A program made the position numbers and the translations under genes. Source: Oreocharis arfaki (taxonomy: Eukaryota; Chordata; Aves; Passeriformes; Paramythiidae). Taken from it: a stretch of DNA of 64,000 nucleotides. Position 1 is the stretch's first letter, and every line of letters begins with the position of its first letter. The notes below the pieces were generated by a model. That model was not told the DNA's origin. It made no database searches and saw nothing but the letters and a program-made list of their open reading frames with translations. The stretch is taken from assembly GCA_013398015.1 (NCBI GenBank), contig VZRR01007600.1:1989298-2053297 (forward strand), given 5' to 3'. Below, piece by piece: positions 39,618 to 50,555 of this stretch.

Positions 39618-40810
39618 GAGGACTGGCTAGGGTTGTCACAATACTCCCTGTGACTTAATTTATATTCTCATGATAAAGATTTAATAACACTGTACTATAC
39701 TGATCTATGGTTATAAATTCAATGGACTTTACCTCGGTCTTTCACATCAGAGAGAGAATTAGGCAAAGCTGTAAAGGCCATGTGAATTGGATGGCAGCAG
39801 CTTATATTACTGTATAATGAATGCAGCCACTACCTTGTAACTTCACAATACTTCTCCATAGAGATAGCAATGCTTCAACTGAATGCATCATAGGAAACAA
39901 AATGTATTCCAAACAAGGTAGGAAAATACTTTATGATCCTAGAAAAGAAACCTAATTCATCAAAACTCCTTTTTGTAGCATCTTATTAAACATAAAGCTG
40001 TTTACAAAGTACTTAATCATATATATACAAAGGCATGGTGATTTAGAAGGCACTGAGGAATGCTCAGCTAAGACAGTAACTCTCACTTGGCAAAAGTAAT
40101 GGGGAATTCAGATTAGCATTTTTCAAATATTATTCCTTCAGACAGGCCACACTATGAATTCTATGTATTACATAAGGTAGCAGATACCCAAAAGCTGTGT
40201 GAATTACAGAAGGGCAAACAGAAAGAGTGGACTTGTGGGGCAGGGCAGATCAACAGCTTCTACCAGTTCTTACTGCAGCTGGTTAAATTGTCGCTCGTGT
40301 CAGCCTCTTCACTCCTCTGCAGCATGATAAAATGGCTGTTTCTGTTCAAACCAGATTCTCACTGTGCTCATCATTTGGTACTTCTGACCAAGTTCAGTAG
40401 AATTACTCCTGTTCTCTCCCAGAGACCTTGACATAGTGGATTGGCCACCATACAGCTTTCATATCGGAAAGTATCTCTGATTTAAGGACAAAGAGGAACA
40501 GGAAAACAAGCCATGAGAGAGCAAATTGCATATATCTTCAGTTTACTGTTAGGTGTGTCAGTGGCTGTAAACACAAATTCATTAAACTGTTCTACTCTCT
40601 TTGCCTGTCCTCTCCATTCTGCTTCAGGCTGGGGTCCTATCTCCTGCTTATTTCATAAAAAAAACTTTCTATGTTTACCTGGCTTTATGAACCAGGGCAC
40701 CTTTCCCAGAGGGTGGTGTTTTCTCAGGCTTGTTTACCTGTCTGAGGAATTTACATTAAACGCTCACTCCAGTGATCTGAGAATATAATACGTAGAATGG
40801 TGTTGGCAAG

Positions 40811-40884
40811 AGAATTTTTTTGGGGGGGCTGGGGGCATTGAGTTTTGTGAGGGTTTTGTTTGTTTGGGTTGTTTTTTTTTTTTG
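40811..40884. repeat. G/T-rich tract with G7 and T12 runs
   Basis: A run of seven T followed by seven G opens the tract. G/T mixtures follow (gttttgtttgtttgggttg), and a run of twelve or more T closes it. The organisation is the same as at 30581-30674. Confidence 0.8.
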
Positions 40885-41605
40885 CATTAGCTGATGTTCT
40901 AGCATACATCTCAGTAAACTAGTTTTGGAAGTTTCCAGGTTTCCAAGACCTCAATCTGAATCAAGTTATCACTGTTTAATATAGGTAGTATAGAAACACT
41001 TAAAGGCTGAGGAGAATTGGATGACAGTTCCTGTCTCACTACCCATTACTATCTGCTCTTTTGTAAGGGTGCAGCCAGTGAACTAAATCCATAGATGTAC
41101 AAAGATGTAAAGCCTAGCAGAAATCTGAAGTAACAATATTAAGATATTATAATATCACAGGTAACATACATTTGTAAATCTTGGAGGAAAAAATATAATA
41201 TTGTTAATTTTTTCCACCAGTTCTCTTCAACATATTTAGTCAGAACAAGTTCCATCTAAAATGTGAAATGGATGTCCAAATTCTGCCACAGTCTCAGAGA
41301 AAAGTACAGCCTGTCCTAATTTTCAAGGTTGTCTCCTTTAAATGACATAAATTCATCAGGTGACACACTTCTGGCTTTAAAACTTCTGCAGTATTTACTT
41401 TTAGTCTCCAATGGACACTCAGAAGCGAAAAATGGATGCTTATCTCTCACTTATTCCTCTCATTTAATGGGTGAGTCAGATTGGTACTCGAACTCAGTTA
41501 AAAGTCCCTCGAGAAGGCTCAAATGTTAGTTGTGGCCAGGGCTACAACTAACACCACATGATCCTGTGGTAGCGTGGAGTGCATAATTGCTTAGTTGCTA
41601 GAATA

Positions 41606-41640
41606 TTCTCTCAGGAAGTTCTCTCAGGAAGTGAGAGAAC
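41606..41640. repeat. 13-bp tandem duplication forming a hairpin
   Basis: ttctctcaggaag occurs twice in direct succession. The second copy is followed by its partial complement, so gttctctca (41618-41626) and tgagagaac (41632-41640) make a perfect 9-bp stem with a 5-base loop. Confidence 0.85.
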
Positions 41641-42316
41641 TGAAATTTATTTCTGAGTCATCCCAAGGGAATAAATGAGTATCTCCAGCACAGCAGTGGA
41701 AGGTACCAAGCAACAGGGTAACTTGGAGAAGATCACATCCCCTGGGATGTGCAAGCAGGAGTGACAAGGCTAGAAGGAAAGTAGATTGGAGATGTTCCTG
41801 CTGCAGCCCATATTTGAAGCTGGACCCTTGGTTTGGAGGGGCAGGGCTGGGCTTCTATCTCCAACTCCCCATGCCAATTTTGCTCACTAGACAGTGACAG
41901 TTTAATATAAAACACCTCTGCATTTCACAGAGCTATTTATTTATGAAATAAATATTTCATATTCAGCTGCATAATACCTGTTCTGACCTGACCACTGTTT
42001 TAGCATCTGGCACAATAATTTTTCATCTGTTCTTGCTAATATAGAAACAAGGAGCTGAAAGTGATAAAGACCTAAGTTATCTCCATTGAATTCAGTGGCA
42101 GAGCTCCAATTCAAGTGAGATCAGTAACCAAACTTAAATTATGAACTCAGATCCACAAAACAAATTAATGGCAAAAGTGAGATTAGAGTCGACAAACTGT
42201 TGGCAGGATTTATACACAGACAAACCAGTCATACTTCTGAGACATAACTCCACTTATGCAAAACTGTGATCAATAAAAATGACACACAACAACTGCGACC
42301 ATTACAGTAATCTTTC

Positions 42317-42324
<8 letters not shown>

Positions 42325-42347
<23 letters not shown>
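42325..42347. repeat. A23 homopolymer
   Basis: Twenty-three consecutive A residues, the longest homopolymer in the window. AATAAA occurs about 50 bases upstream (near 42272), so a decayed retrocopy tail is possible, but no source transcript is recognisable before it. Confidence 0.95.
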
Positions 42348-42932
42348 TCCTGGATTTGGTAGAGGCCACATGCTTGAAATATGGGCAGGATGCTTTGCAA
42401 AGTGAAAAAGGTTTCATTAATCCTGAAACACCAATGTCATCACAATCTCATTTCTTTATTTTTACCTATCGTGCCTGACTGCAGCCATATTGTCCCACTA
42501 ATGCAAGTTCTTTAGGACATTTGTCCACTTCAGACTTCTCCCTACAGAGGGAGCTTTGATTTTTTTTTTGTACTGTGTCACAGGTATCTTCTGTGCTATG
42601 TAAATGGCAGAAGAAAAAAAAAAAGACAGAATCCTCTTACCTGCTCTGATATTTTCTATTTAATATAAATATGAACAATCCGACACTCAGTGATTAGCAT
42701 GGAATTTCATAGAAGCTGTTTTTCAGATCAGGATTCAAGCACATAAAATACTTGGTGACAGCATGTAAATCCAAGGTTCTGTATCCCAGAACCTGCTGCA
42801 GAAGCATCCTCTGTAGAAGTCAGGTGACTGATGTACTCAAGAGAGGACATTCACAAGACGAGCATCCTTGATCACAGGACAGAGCAAAAGTGATACTCCA
42901 GATGAAACTCCTTTGCAGCTGGGTCCTTGAAG

Positions 42933-42981
42933 GTCCGGGGAAGCATAAGTTTAGCTACAGTCCAGGGAAGCATAAGTTTAG
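42933..42981. repeat. 22-bp direct repeat, period 27
   Basis: gtcc-ggggaagcataagtttag (from 42933) is repeated as gtcc-agggaagcataagtttag (from 42960) with one substitution. The 5-base spacer is ctaca. Confidence 0.9.
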
Positions 42982-45900
42982 GTCCTGTGTTGATGCTAGG
43001 ATGTGTGTTGTCCACGCAACAAGCATACACCTGCAGTTGAAATGAAGCTGCAGCATTGGTGCTGGAACTAAGCTGTGAACATTGCAGTTGTCAGCACTGT
43101 GGCTGGAAAGTGGGGAGAGGTGGATGCACAAATCCTCATACAGACAGTCTAAATCTTGTTATTTAGTATAAAATAGATGAGTCAAAACCCAAGATACCTC
43201 TTTCCATATGACTGACTAACCACCAGACTCTAAAGCCAGGTTTGTATGGTTCACTGGCTTGTGAAATTGCATGCTCCAGCTCTGCAAAAAGGGTTTGTGA
43301 GCACTTTGCATGCCTTCTTGGTGCTCTGCTCTTCATCCTCTGCCGGTGTGTGGCTTGGAGGGGTTCACATTTCCCTGGGAGGGCGGTGGCAGATATGCAT
43401 ATGAATTCTTTAGGGGTGAGAAGCAAAATTAATTAAGTGCTTCCTTTGCAACTGCTATAATCCCCAGGCTTTTGTGTAAAAAGGTCCTTGTCTAGTCAAT
43501 AACTTTCACAAGAAAAGCTGAATCCTGCTCAATTACTTAAGGGAATGGTTTCAAGTTTCCACTGCAGGGGGAAGGGGAGCAAGTGGCAGATCTCAAATAG
43601 ACAGAAACAGAAGCACTTTTTGGCAGACATTCACTGAGCACCTCAGTGTATGTCAGCTTAATATATATGTCTAACTTCTCTAGTGACCCTGAGCAGGTCT
43701 CTGCACAGTATAAGGATCTGGGGTTCCATGAGAAGTATCTGTGTCCCCAGGCCTGTCAAAGAAAATTAACTGAAACTTTTGGACTTTGTTCTACCTTTTG
43801 GACACAAAACAGTTAAGAGCTTTGGTGCCTCATTTATAAATAACTGCCTACTTTCTTCAATAGAGCGCTGTGCTCTTTTAGAGTATATCAAGCACAGTGA
43901 TATATTTGAAAATATCAAACCCTGATATTTTAGAGAATTAAAACAGAGATCAGATTATAATTCATGGCAACTAACATGAAGCAGTTTGCCAAATTTTCAT
44001 TTTGTGAGAGATAGGGAGGGAGAAGATTAAGCCAGATGACATGAACTGTCAGTGCCATTTTCCATGTAATGCCCACCAATGCAGAGGTTAATTCAAAGAA
44101 GCAGAATATGCCACAGACTCTGATTTGTAGGTATAAAGTCATAGTTGGGATATGTTTATGAACAGCTTATATTAAAAGCAGACAGTTTTAAATAATGCTG
44201 AACAAATAGTAATCTGATTTTTGAATCAGAAATCCAGAATCTACAATTTTCTGCTATTTCAGCTGACTCTTAAGAGGCATTTGTCAAAGCAGACAAACCA
44301 ATAAGAGAATCATGTTTTCGAAGTGACTTTGCTCTGTTGACTTGGAAGACATTTTCTCAACAACCCTTCTTCCCATTAAACTCAAGTTGTTGTTTGATGA
44401 TACAGTATATCCCGATTAGAGGTTTTAGTACCACATTCTAAAAATATCTTGGCTACAGAATAAAAAAGCCCTCTAGCATAGCCTGAACTCAATCTACTGC
44501 AAATTTATTAAAACAAAACCAAACCAAAGCTGGGGTTCTTGCTATGCTGTCAGACTTTATGCAGAATCAGGTATTGTTTGTCACTCCACTCTAACTTTGT
44601 GCCAGATCAGGTAGCATTTTGCAGCACCTGCAACTGTCAGAAAGCACAGATAGAAGCATAAAGTCAACATACTTTGTTGTGTGCTCTGGGTAATTCAGCA
44701 TAGTTGTGATTGTTTGCGCAAAACTAATCCATATCCTATTTGTACTGCTGAGTCACCTGGTAAAGCAGAGGCTCTGTTAAGAGTTATCATGAAAGCAAAA
44801 TCTTATTTACCCACCAAGGGAATGGAAAGGAAATACAACTGAGTGTAAGCAAAACAGAAATTAATTATAAAACCTAAAGGAGCTTAAGGATGCCAGCAAC
44901 ATCTTTTATGAATATGTGCACTCAGTGAGATTGCACTTAACATACACCTGGTGCACACACTCACAGCCACTGCCTATAGCCAGAGAAGGTCCAAGGAATT
45001 GGTCTTCCCACGTGAGGATGTCGTGACTGCCTGACACAGCATGTCTGGCGCTGGACCAACCACATGCAGACTCTGAGGATCTTCTTAGAATAGCAGCCCA
45101 GGCGTTTGCCCACAGTAGTTACCACTTGGAGGGCATCCTGTTAAACACCTGCATGATTTGCCCTTCACGCTTGTGTATATGTGTGGCAAAAATGCCATTC
45201 ACTAATTCTAAATCGGAAGAACATATCCTCTTCCTCTTCTTAAAAAAGGGAATTGGGAAGAAAAAATAAAAAAAACCCACAACCACATTTCCAGAATTAT
45301 AAACATTTTAATATTGACTGCACATTGGTAGAATGAATGAGCTTGTTCCTTACTCTTGGTAGCTGTCTTTTTTAAAATGCTTTGGAGTCTTGGTCCATTT
45401 AAGAAAACCCCTTTATTTTCTCGTCAGGCTTCCCACAGTTGTAGGACAGTATCTCATTTCCCTTATCTTTTTCCTCCTCTCTCTCTCCCAAACACATCCT
45501 AGGATGTATCTTCTTGTTCAAGAGGCCAGTGCATTACTCCAGTACTAGTTTTTAATGTGCACAACTTGGAAAGTGCCTTAGGCTGGCACACTACTGGATC
45601 TCTTCTCTTCTAGATGAAGCAAACCAAAGTGAGAAAAACTTCAATGCCCTGCTGCTTTGGCTTCTGATCACTCTTGTATTCACAGAAAAAAGAAAAAACA
45701 ACAAACAAAAACCTCCAGTAAAAGTTTATTGTTGGTAAACTGAGCAGAGAATATATATTGAAAGCGTTAGTGAAGCCAGTTGAAGTAACCGACTCAAAGA
45801 AAACAGTCAGATTTTTTCCAGTGTGCTTTATTCATTTGAGGTTAGTGGTTAAATACAAAAGATTTATATCAGAGTTCCCCCTTAATGAAGGTATTTGTGT

Positions 45901-47313
45901 GGATGATCTCTGTTGAGTTGCTGTTAGTAGGGATTTTGCAAGATGTAATTTTCAACAAAGCATCAGACTATCTTATTGAGACTATTATCAAAAGTCCATT
46001 AAATTAGGGGTGTTGATTGTAATACAACGTAACTGCCATTCCTGATTTCTTATGTTTTTTCTAGGCTGGAAGAGGAATGCCTTACTGGAGAAAATAATAC
46101 ATCTGCTGTTCCAAGAGCACAAATTGAGTCGATTACCTGAATATCCTGTACATGTAGAAAATAACTAACTGTATAATCCCACCTCATGGTACCTGTGATA
46201 ATGGACAGAAAATAAGAAAAGGGAGAAATCTTATGGTTCTTCCGTAATACATTTATTGTGGTGTCATCAGAGGAAGCCAGACTGAACACAAGAGAGAAAG
46301 ATGAGGAATCATGTAGACATCTCTTCTACATTCATAGGAATTATTCACATATACCAGTTTCTGAGGTATTCAACCCTGACTGTCAGGTGGAGTTACTGCC
46401 TCCACACTCCTACCAGGACTACAGTGCTTCCTCTTTTGCGCTTCCCAGAGAGTCACACTGTTAACCTGGGGCTCTGCTTCAACTGGTGCTGTTAAAGCCT
46501 TTCATTGCCCCTACTGCCCTCAGTCAGATCCTTTTCTTTGTATCCTTTCCAGGTTCTTGCCTTGTCACAGCTCCAGCCTGTCACCTCTGCTTTCCCCTCT
46601 ATCTACAGAAAAAAATGCCAAGAAGCAATTTGTCTGCAACAGCAATGAGGTACCTAATAGCAAGTGAAATTACGTATTTGATAAAGGTAACAATGTAAAT
46701 AAATCAAATATTATTTGACAGGACACCACACAATGGTATGAGCAGTAAACTAGAGAGTTGTAAATTAAACAGAGCACACAGCACAGATTAGAAACCAGCA
46801 GCTCTTGAAATGCAACTATAAACATGGAGTAATTTTTGAGTAAAGTCCCACAGGGACAATCTTTGACCCTAATTTTAATATATATTTTAATTAACTAAAT
46901 AAATTAGATAAAAACCCGACTCAGATATCACTACAGTTTGCCTTTGGTACTTTCATGAGAGGAATGGTGAAAAAAACCAAAATACTGCTTTACTGGCATT
47001 GTTTTATGTTATTTGCTTAGGTAATGATATGACTTTTGTAATGATCAAAAGTAAAGTCAAGTACTTAATCAGGAAGATTAACCCACTGCTCTCCCAGGAC
47101 TGGAGGAGGGGAACCAAGAGGAGGGGACTTGACTGCATCTGAGCCCCTGGCAAGTTAGACTTCCTGAGGTTGCAAAATAAAGGACAATAGAGTCATTTAC
47201 ATATAAACAGGGAGATAATGGTTTGAAGTGGGAAGATTTCTTTGTGGTATGCTGCAGTTGAATCAGACTTGAAGCAGTAATTAATATACAGCAAACGAGT
47301 TGCCTTTGTTATG

Positions 47314-47367
47314 TATGAGGTCAGATGAACAGTCCCTTCTGGTCTTAAAATATATTAATTTATGTAT
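47314..47367 (+). mobile_element. Ancient CR1-like 3'-end fragment
   Basis: tgaggtcagatgaacagtcc followed by cttctggtcttaaaatatat and taatttatg follows the 3' end of old CR1/L3-type elements of reptiles and birds (the 'gtcccttctggccttaaaatctatgaatctatg' pattern). The block reads on the plus strand. Only about 50 bases are recognisable and the upstream part has decayed. The match is from memory and needs alignment. Confidence 0.5.
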
Positions 47368-50208
47368 AGGGGAAAAAAAAAACCCTCACAAGGCTTTTTC
47401 CAACCTGAGAGAATCAGTGGAGTGCACAAGGAATAGTAATTAATTTTCTAGTTATTTTTACAAGAAAATTGCAAAGGAAATCTCAACAACTTTTTAGATA
47501 ATTCAAGGTATTCCAAACTGAAAGTACCAACATTTCAACAGTTTAAAACTTTGCATTCCTGTCTTTTCCCTTTCCCCCTCCCTTTCACCAGTGAATGAAT
47601 GATGCTCAGGGATTTCACTTCATTTCTAGTCCTCTTTCTCACACACCCTTCTCTCTCTATTATTCTCAGGAATTCCTCATTTTTGAAAATGTTACAGAGT
47701 CGTTCTAGGAAAACTGAAGGTCTCCAGTCTCCAGGCCCTGGCTGTTTCCCCCCAGCTCGCTCTGAGCAGCCTTGCCTCTCTCCAGCTGCCAAAACCCACA
47801 CAGGGCAGCAGCCAGACACCCACAGCCCTTCTCCCTCCCCTCTGCACACTCTCTGCTGGTGGCTGGCAGGAGCTTAGCTTAGGAGCAAGTCCTGCAACCC
47901 CCCACCACCTGCACTTTTCCCCAAGGAAAAGGATCTGGAAGTTTTATGAGGCGATTCAAAGTGGCTAGAGCAGTTTGAAAAATCTGGGCATCTGCATTTC
48001 TCTCCTTTTCCTTGTCTCCAATGGAGTGTTATATGGCAAATCCAAATTGTCTTGAAGAGAAAAAACAAATTAGGAACCTTGCATAGAGTGAAATCCAGAC
48101 TGCCTGACAAAAGGACCAACAATAAGTTAATGATTGCTACAAACCATGACTTAATCATGTACTCACAGATTTCAAGAAAAAAAAAATCACAGTGTTGTTT
48201 TCAGACAATTTGCTAATACCATGTAAAGTTTTCTTTAGAGTTGTCTGGCAAGAGAGTGGGGGAAATGCAGACTCTATCATTAGAGATATTTAGGAATAGT
48301 TTTATCAACAGTTGGATTATGAATGTATGAAAATATCACTCCAATCCTTTCAAAATGCTATTTAATTGGTATTTAACAAAAAACCAAACATTCAAAAGAA
48401 GAAAAGGTATCACAGAAAGAGTTTTCTTAAACTAGCACAATCTGGCGTTGAGGAATTTGGAACGTGTTTTATATGGATTTTTGTGGGTTTCAGCTGAGTG
48501 GCTAAAGTATAATACATTAATTTTGAGTCTGCACTTACAGACTGCAGCAGAGTGGAGAGTAAACAGTCAGGTTTGTTTTCTCCCTGAATTGTGATACTCT
48601 AGGTCTTTCATTGATTTAAAGGTATGTTGATCATATTTTATGCTTTGATAGCACACGCCAATCCAAGATCTCAAATGCTATATAGTAGTTAATCAGCAAA
48701 ACCTACAGAATATTTCTCCTTCTTTAAACCAGATACTACAATGCTGAAAATGCAAGTACTTTATATGTACCAATGAAAACAAGAAGTATGATAATGAATA
48801 AAACCTTTTTTTTTGTGACAAGTGTTAGGATTCCTATTTTGTATACAGAGGGGGAAAAAAAAAGAGTAGAAAAGTTGATAGTCACAGTCAGTTAACAGCA
48901 ATATAACACGTACAAACTACAAAACAACCACTCTAGCAGCAACCACGACTGGGATAGGGATTTTGAGAGGTGCTCAGTACCCAATAATTCCTGTGCTTCT
49001 CCAAGTAAATGCCCAATAACAACAACCCGAGCTGCAGTTCATACAAATAGCCATCTGCCAGTTCCCTTCTTTACCTTCTAAACAAGGCTCCTCCCGGTCA
49101 GAGATTACAGGATGAGAAAAGCTTGTTTCTGCTGTGATGGTAATGGGAAAATGTGCTAAGGAGAGGCTGAGAGAGAGAGCATGTGGTGCTCCAGGCAATG
49201 CTAATGAGGGGGCCATTCATTAGCACAGTAGCCTTCTCTGACATAAATCTGCCCTGATCTGTTAACATTTGCTAATATGTAGTTTACTGTAATAAATGAG
49301 AATAAATTGTACCAGCTAAATTGCCTGTGAAGTTGCAGTTTCTCTTTGCAAGACTTGAGCTGCCTATTTGGTTCATTGGCTTGTTCCATTCTGTCCTGCC
49401 CTGCCCTGTATGGCTCCCTGCGCTGCCGGCCCAGCTCCCCCCTACAGATCCACATGCATCCAGGAGGTCCAGGCAAAACAAAATCCCTGCCATTGAGTTC
49501 CACGTGGTTTCATTGTGAAATCATGCAAAACCAGATGCCTTATTTTCAGAGAAGGTAGTGAATGAAGTCACAAATGACTTTTCTACGAAGATTCCAGACA
49601 ACCTGGGCTGAAATTTGGAGTACATAGGTCCAGACTGAGATGTTAAGCGGAGACAGTACTGCTCAGAAGATCAAGCTCTTTTGCAAGTGGATACAGTAAA
49701 TTGCTGATGCATATGCCTCCATCAGCACTGTTGACCACAGAAACTAGTCGAATAAGTAGAAAAATTAAACAGTTGCTCCTTAAGCTGTTCCTTATCTTAG
49801 GATGAAGTCTGACATGGCAGACAATAACAAAGGAAGGGGAAGCTACTTTATGCCGTTGGCTGTGAATTCCCTTATACCACTGATGCACATGATGCATGTG
49901 AGCAGATTTAAGAAGCCAAACAAGAAGAAAAAAATTTTTTTTCCCTCCACAGGTTTAGCACGATGATGATCCAGAAAGCTGAACCCAGTTCATTTAAGAG
50001 CCAGACAACTCACTCAAGTCAACCAAAGCATCAATGATTATGAAAGAGGAAGAGAAAGTGTGCTGCTCCTCTTGCATAAGAGGAGCAGAAGGAACATAAA
50101 TTGAGAGGTAAAGCAAAATTCCACCCTCAAAGATCCTACATACTATTTAAATAGTCTTCGACCAGTGACATACTTACGTAAATATCATTAATAGAATCTA
50201 GATGTAAT
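47368..50208. other. Non-coding stretch with GC-richer patches
   Basis: No gene is recognised. GC-richer, CpG-poor patches lie at about 47720-47900 and 49370-49500. Between them are unique AT-rich DNA and short A/T-runs (for example near 48805 and 48855). The frames at 47535-47877 on both strands are due to the GC-rich patch and show no domain. Confidence 0.55.
50063..50088. repeat. GC-rich perfect 11-bp stem-loop
   Basis: ctgctcctctt and aagaggagcag are exact reverse complements around the tetraloop gcat. This hairpin is relatively stable for this AT-rich region, about 120 bases from the CR1 3' end at 50209. It is too short for a miRNA precursor. Confidence 0.85.
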
Positions 50209-50555
50209 ATCACAGAATGGTTGAGGTTGGAAGCGACCTATGAAGGTCATCTGGTCCAACCCTCCTGCTCAAGCAGGGCTGCCTAGAGCTGGTTGTACGC
50301 AACTTCCCTGGGCAACTTCTGCCAGTGCTCTGTCACCCTCACAGTAAAAAGTGCTGAAGTTCAGAGGGATCCTCCTGAGCTTCAGTTTGTGTCTATTGTC
50401 TCTGGTCCTGTCACTCAGCACCACTGAAAAGAGACAGACTCCTTCTTCTTTGTACCTTCCCTTCAGATATTTGTACACATTAATGAGACAACCCCCTCCC
50501 TCCTCTCCAGGCTGAACAGTCCCAGCTGTCTTGGCCTTTATCCACGCGAGAGATG
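50209..50555 (-). mobile_element. CR1 LINE 3'-end fragment
   Basis: cacagaatggttgaggttgg, then aagcgacctatgaaggtcat and ctggtccaaccctcctgctc, is the reverse complement of a CR1 3' end. It continues through the 3' UTR to the 'cctctccaggctgaacagtc' block that marks the end of ORF2. The middle appears to have an internal deletion after 'gcctagagctggttg', where the usual run to the 'gatctccaaggatggagac'-type block is missing. The open frame at 50269-50637 on the minus strand lies mostly within this element and is not a gene. The element is truncated at 50555 or so, before any RT motif. Confidence 0.93.

Larger units (their letters stand above)
32472..47313. other. AT-rich non-coding stretch, no gene recognised
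   Basis: Almost 15 kb with no exon of a known gene and no recognisable transposon. Simple repeats and small hairpins are listed separately. A perfect CLEAR/E-box-like site, gtcacgtgat, lies at 35607-35616. Frames up to 106 codons (34194-34514) lack any family signature. A possible homeodomain/POU site cluster is noted at 43392-43437. Confidence 0.55.

Noticed and set aside
40513..40788. Frame with a signal-peptide-like hydrophobic start (91 codons)
   Set aside because: It has a short hydrophobic start and scattered cysteines but matches no secreted family, has no splice context and has no upstream promoter evidence.
43680..43870. MIR-like phrases (agtgaccctgagcaggtctc; gtgcctcatttataaat)
   Set aside because: The two phrases are about 140 bases apart, while in MIR they are adjacent, so chance similarity is more likely.
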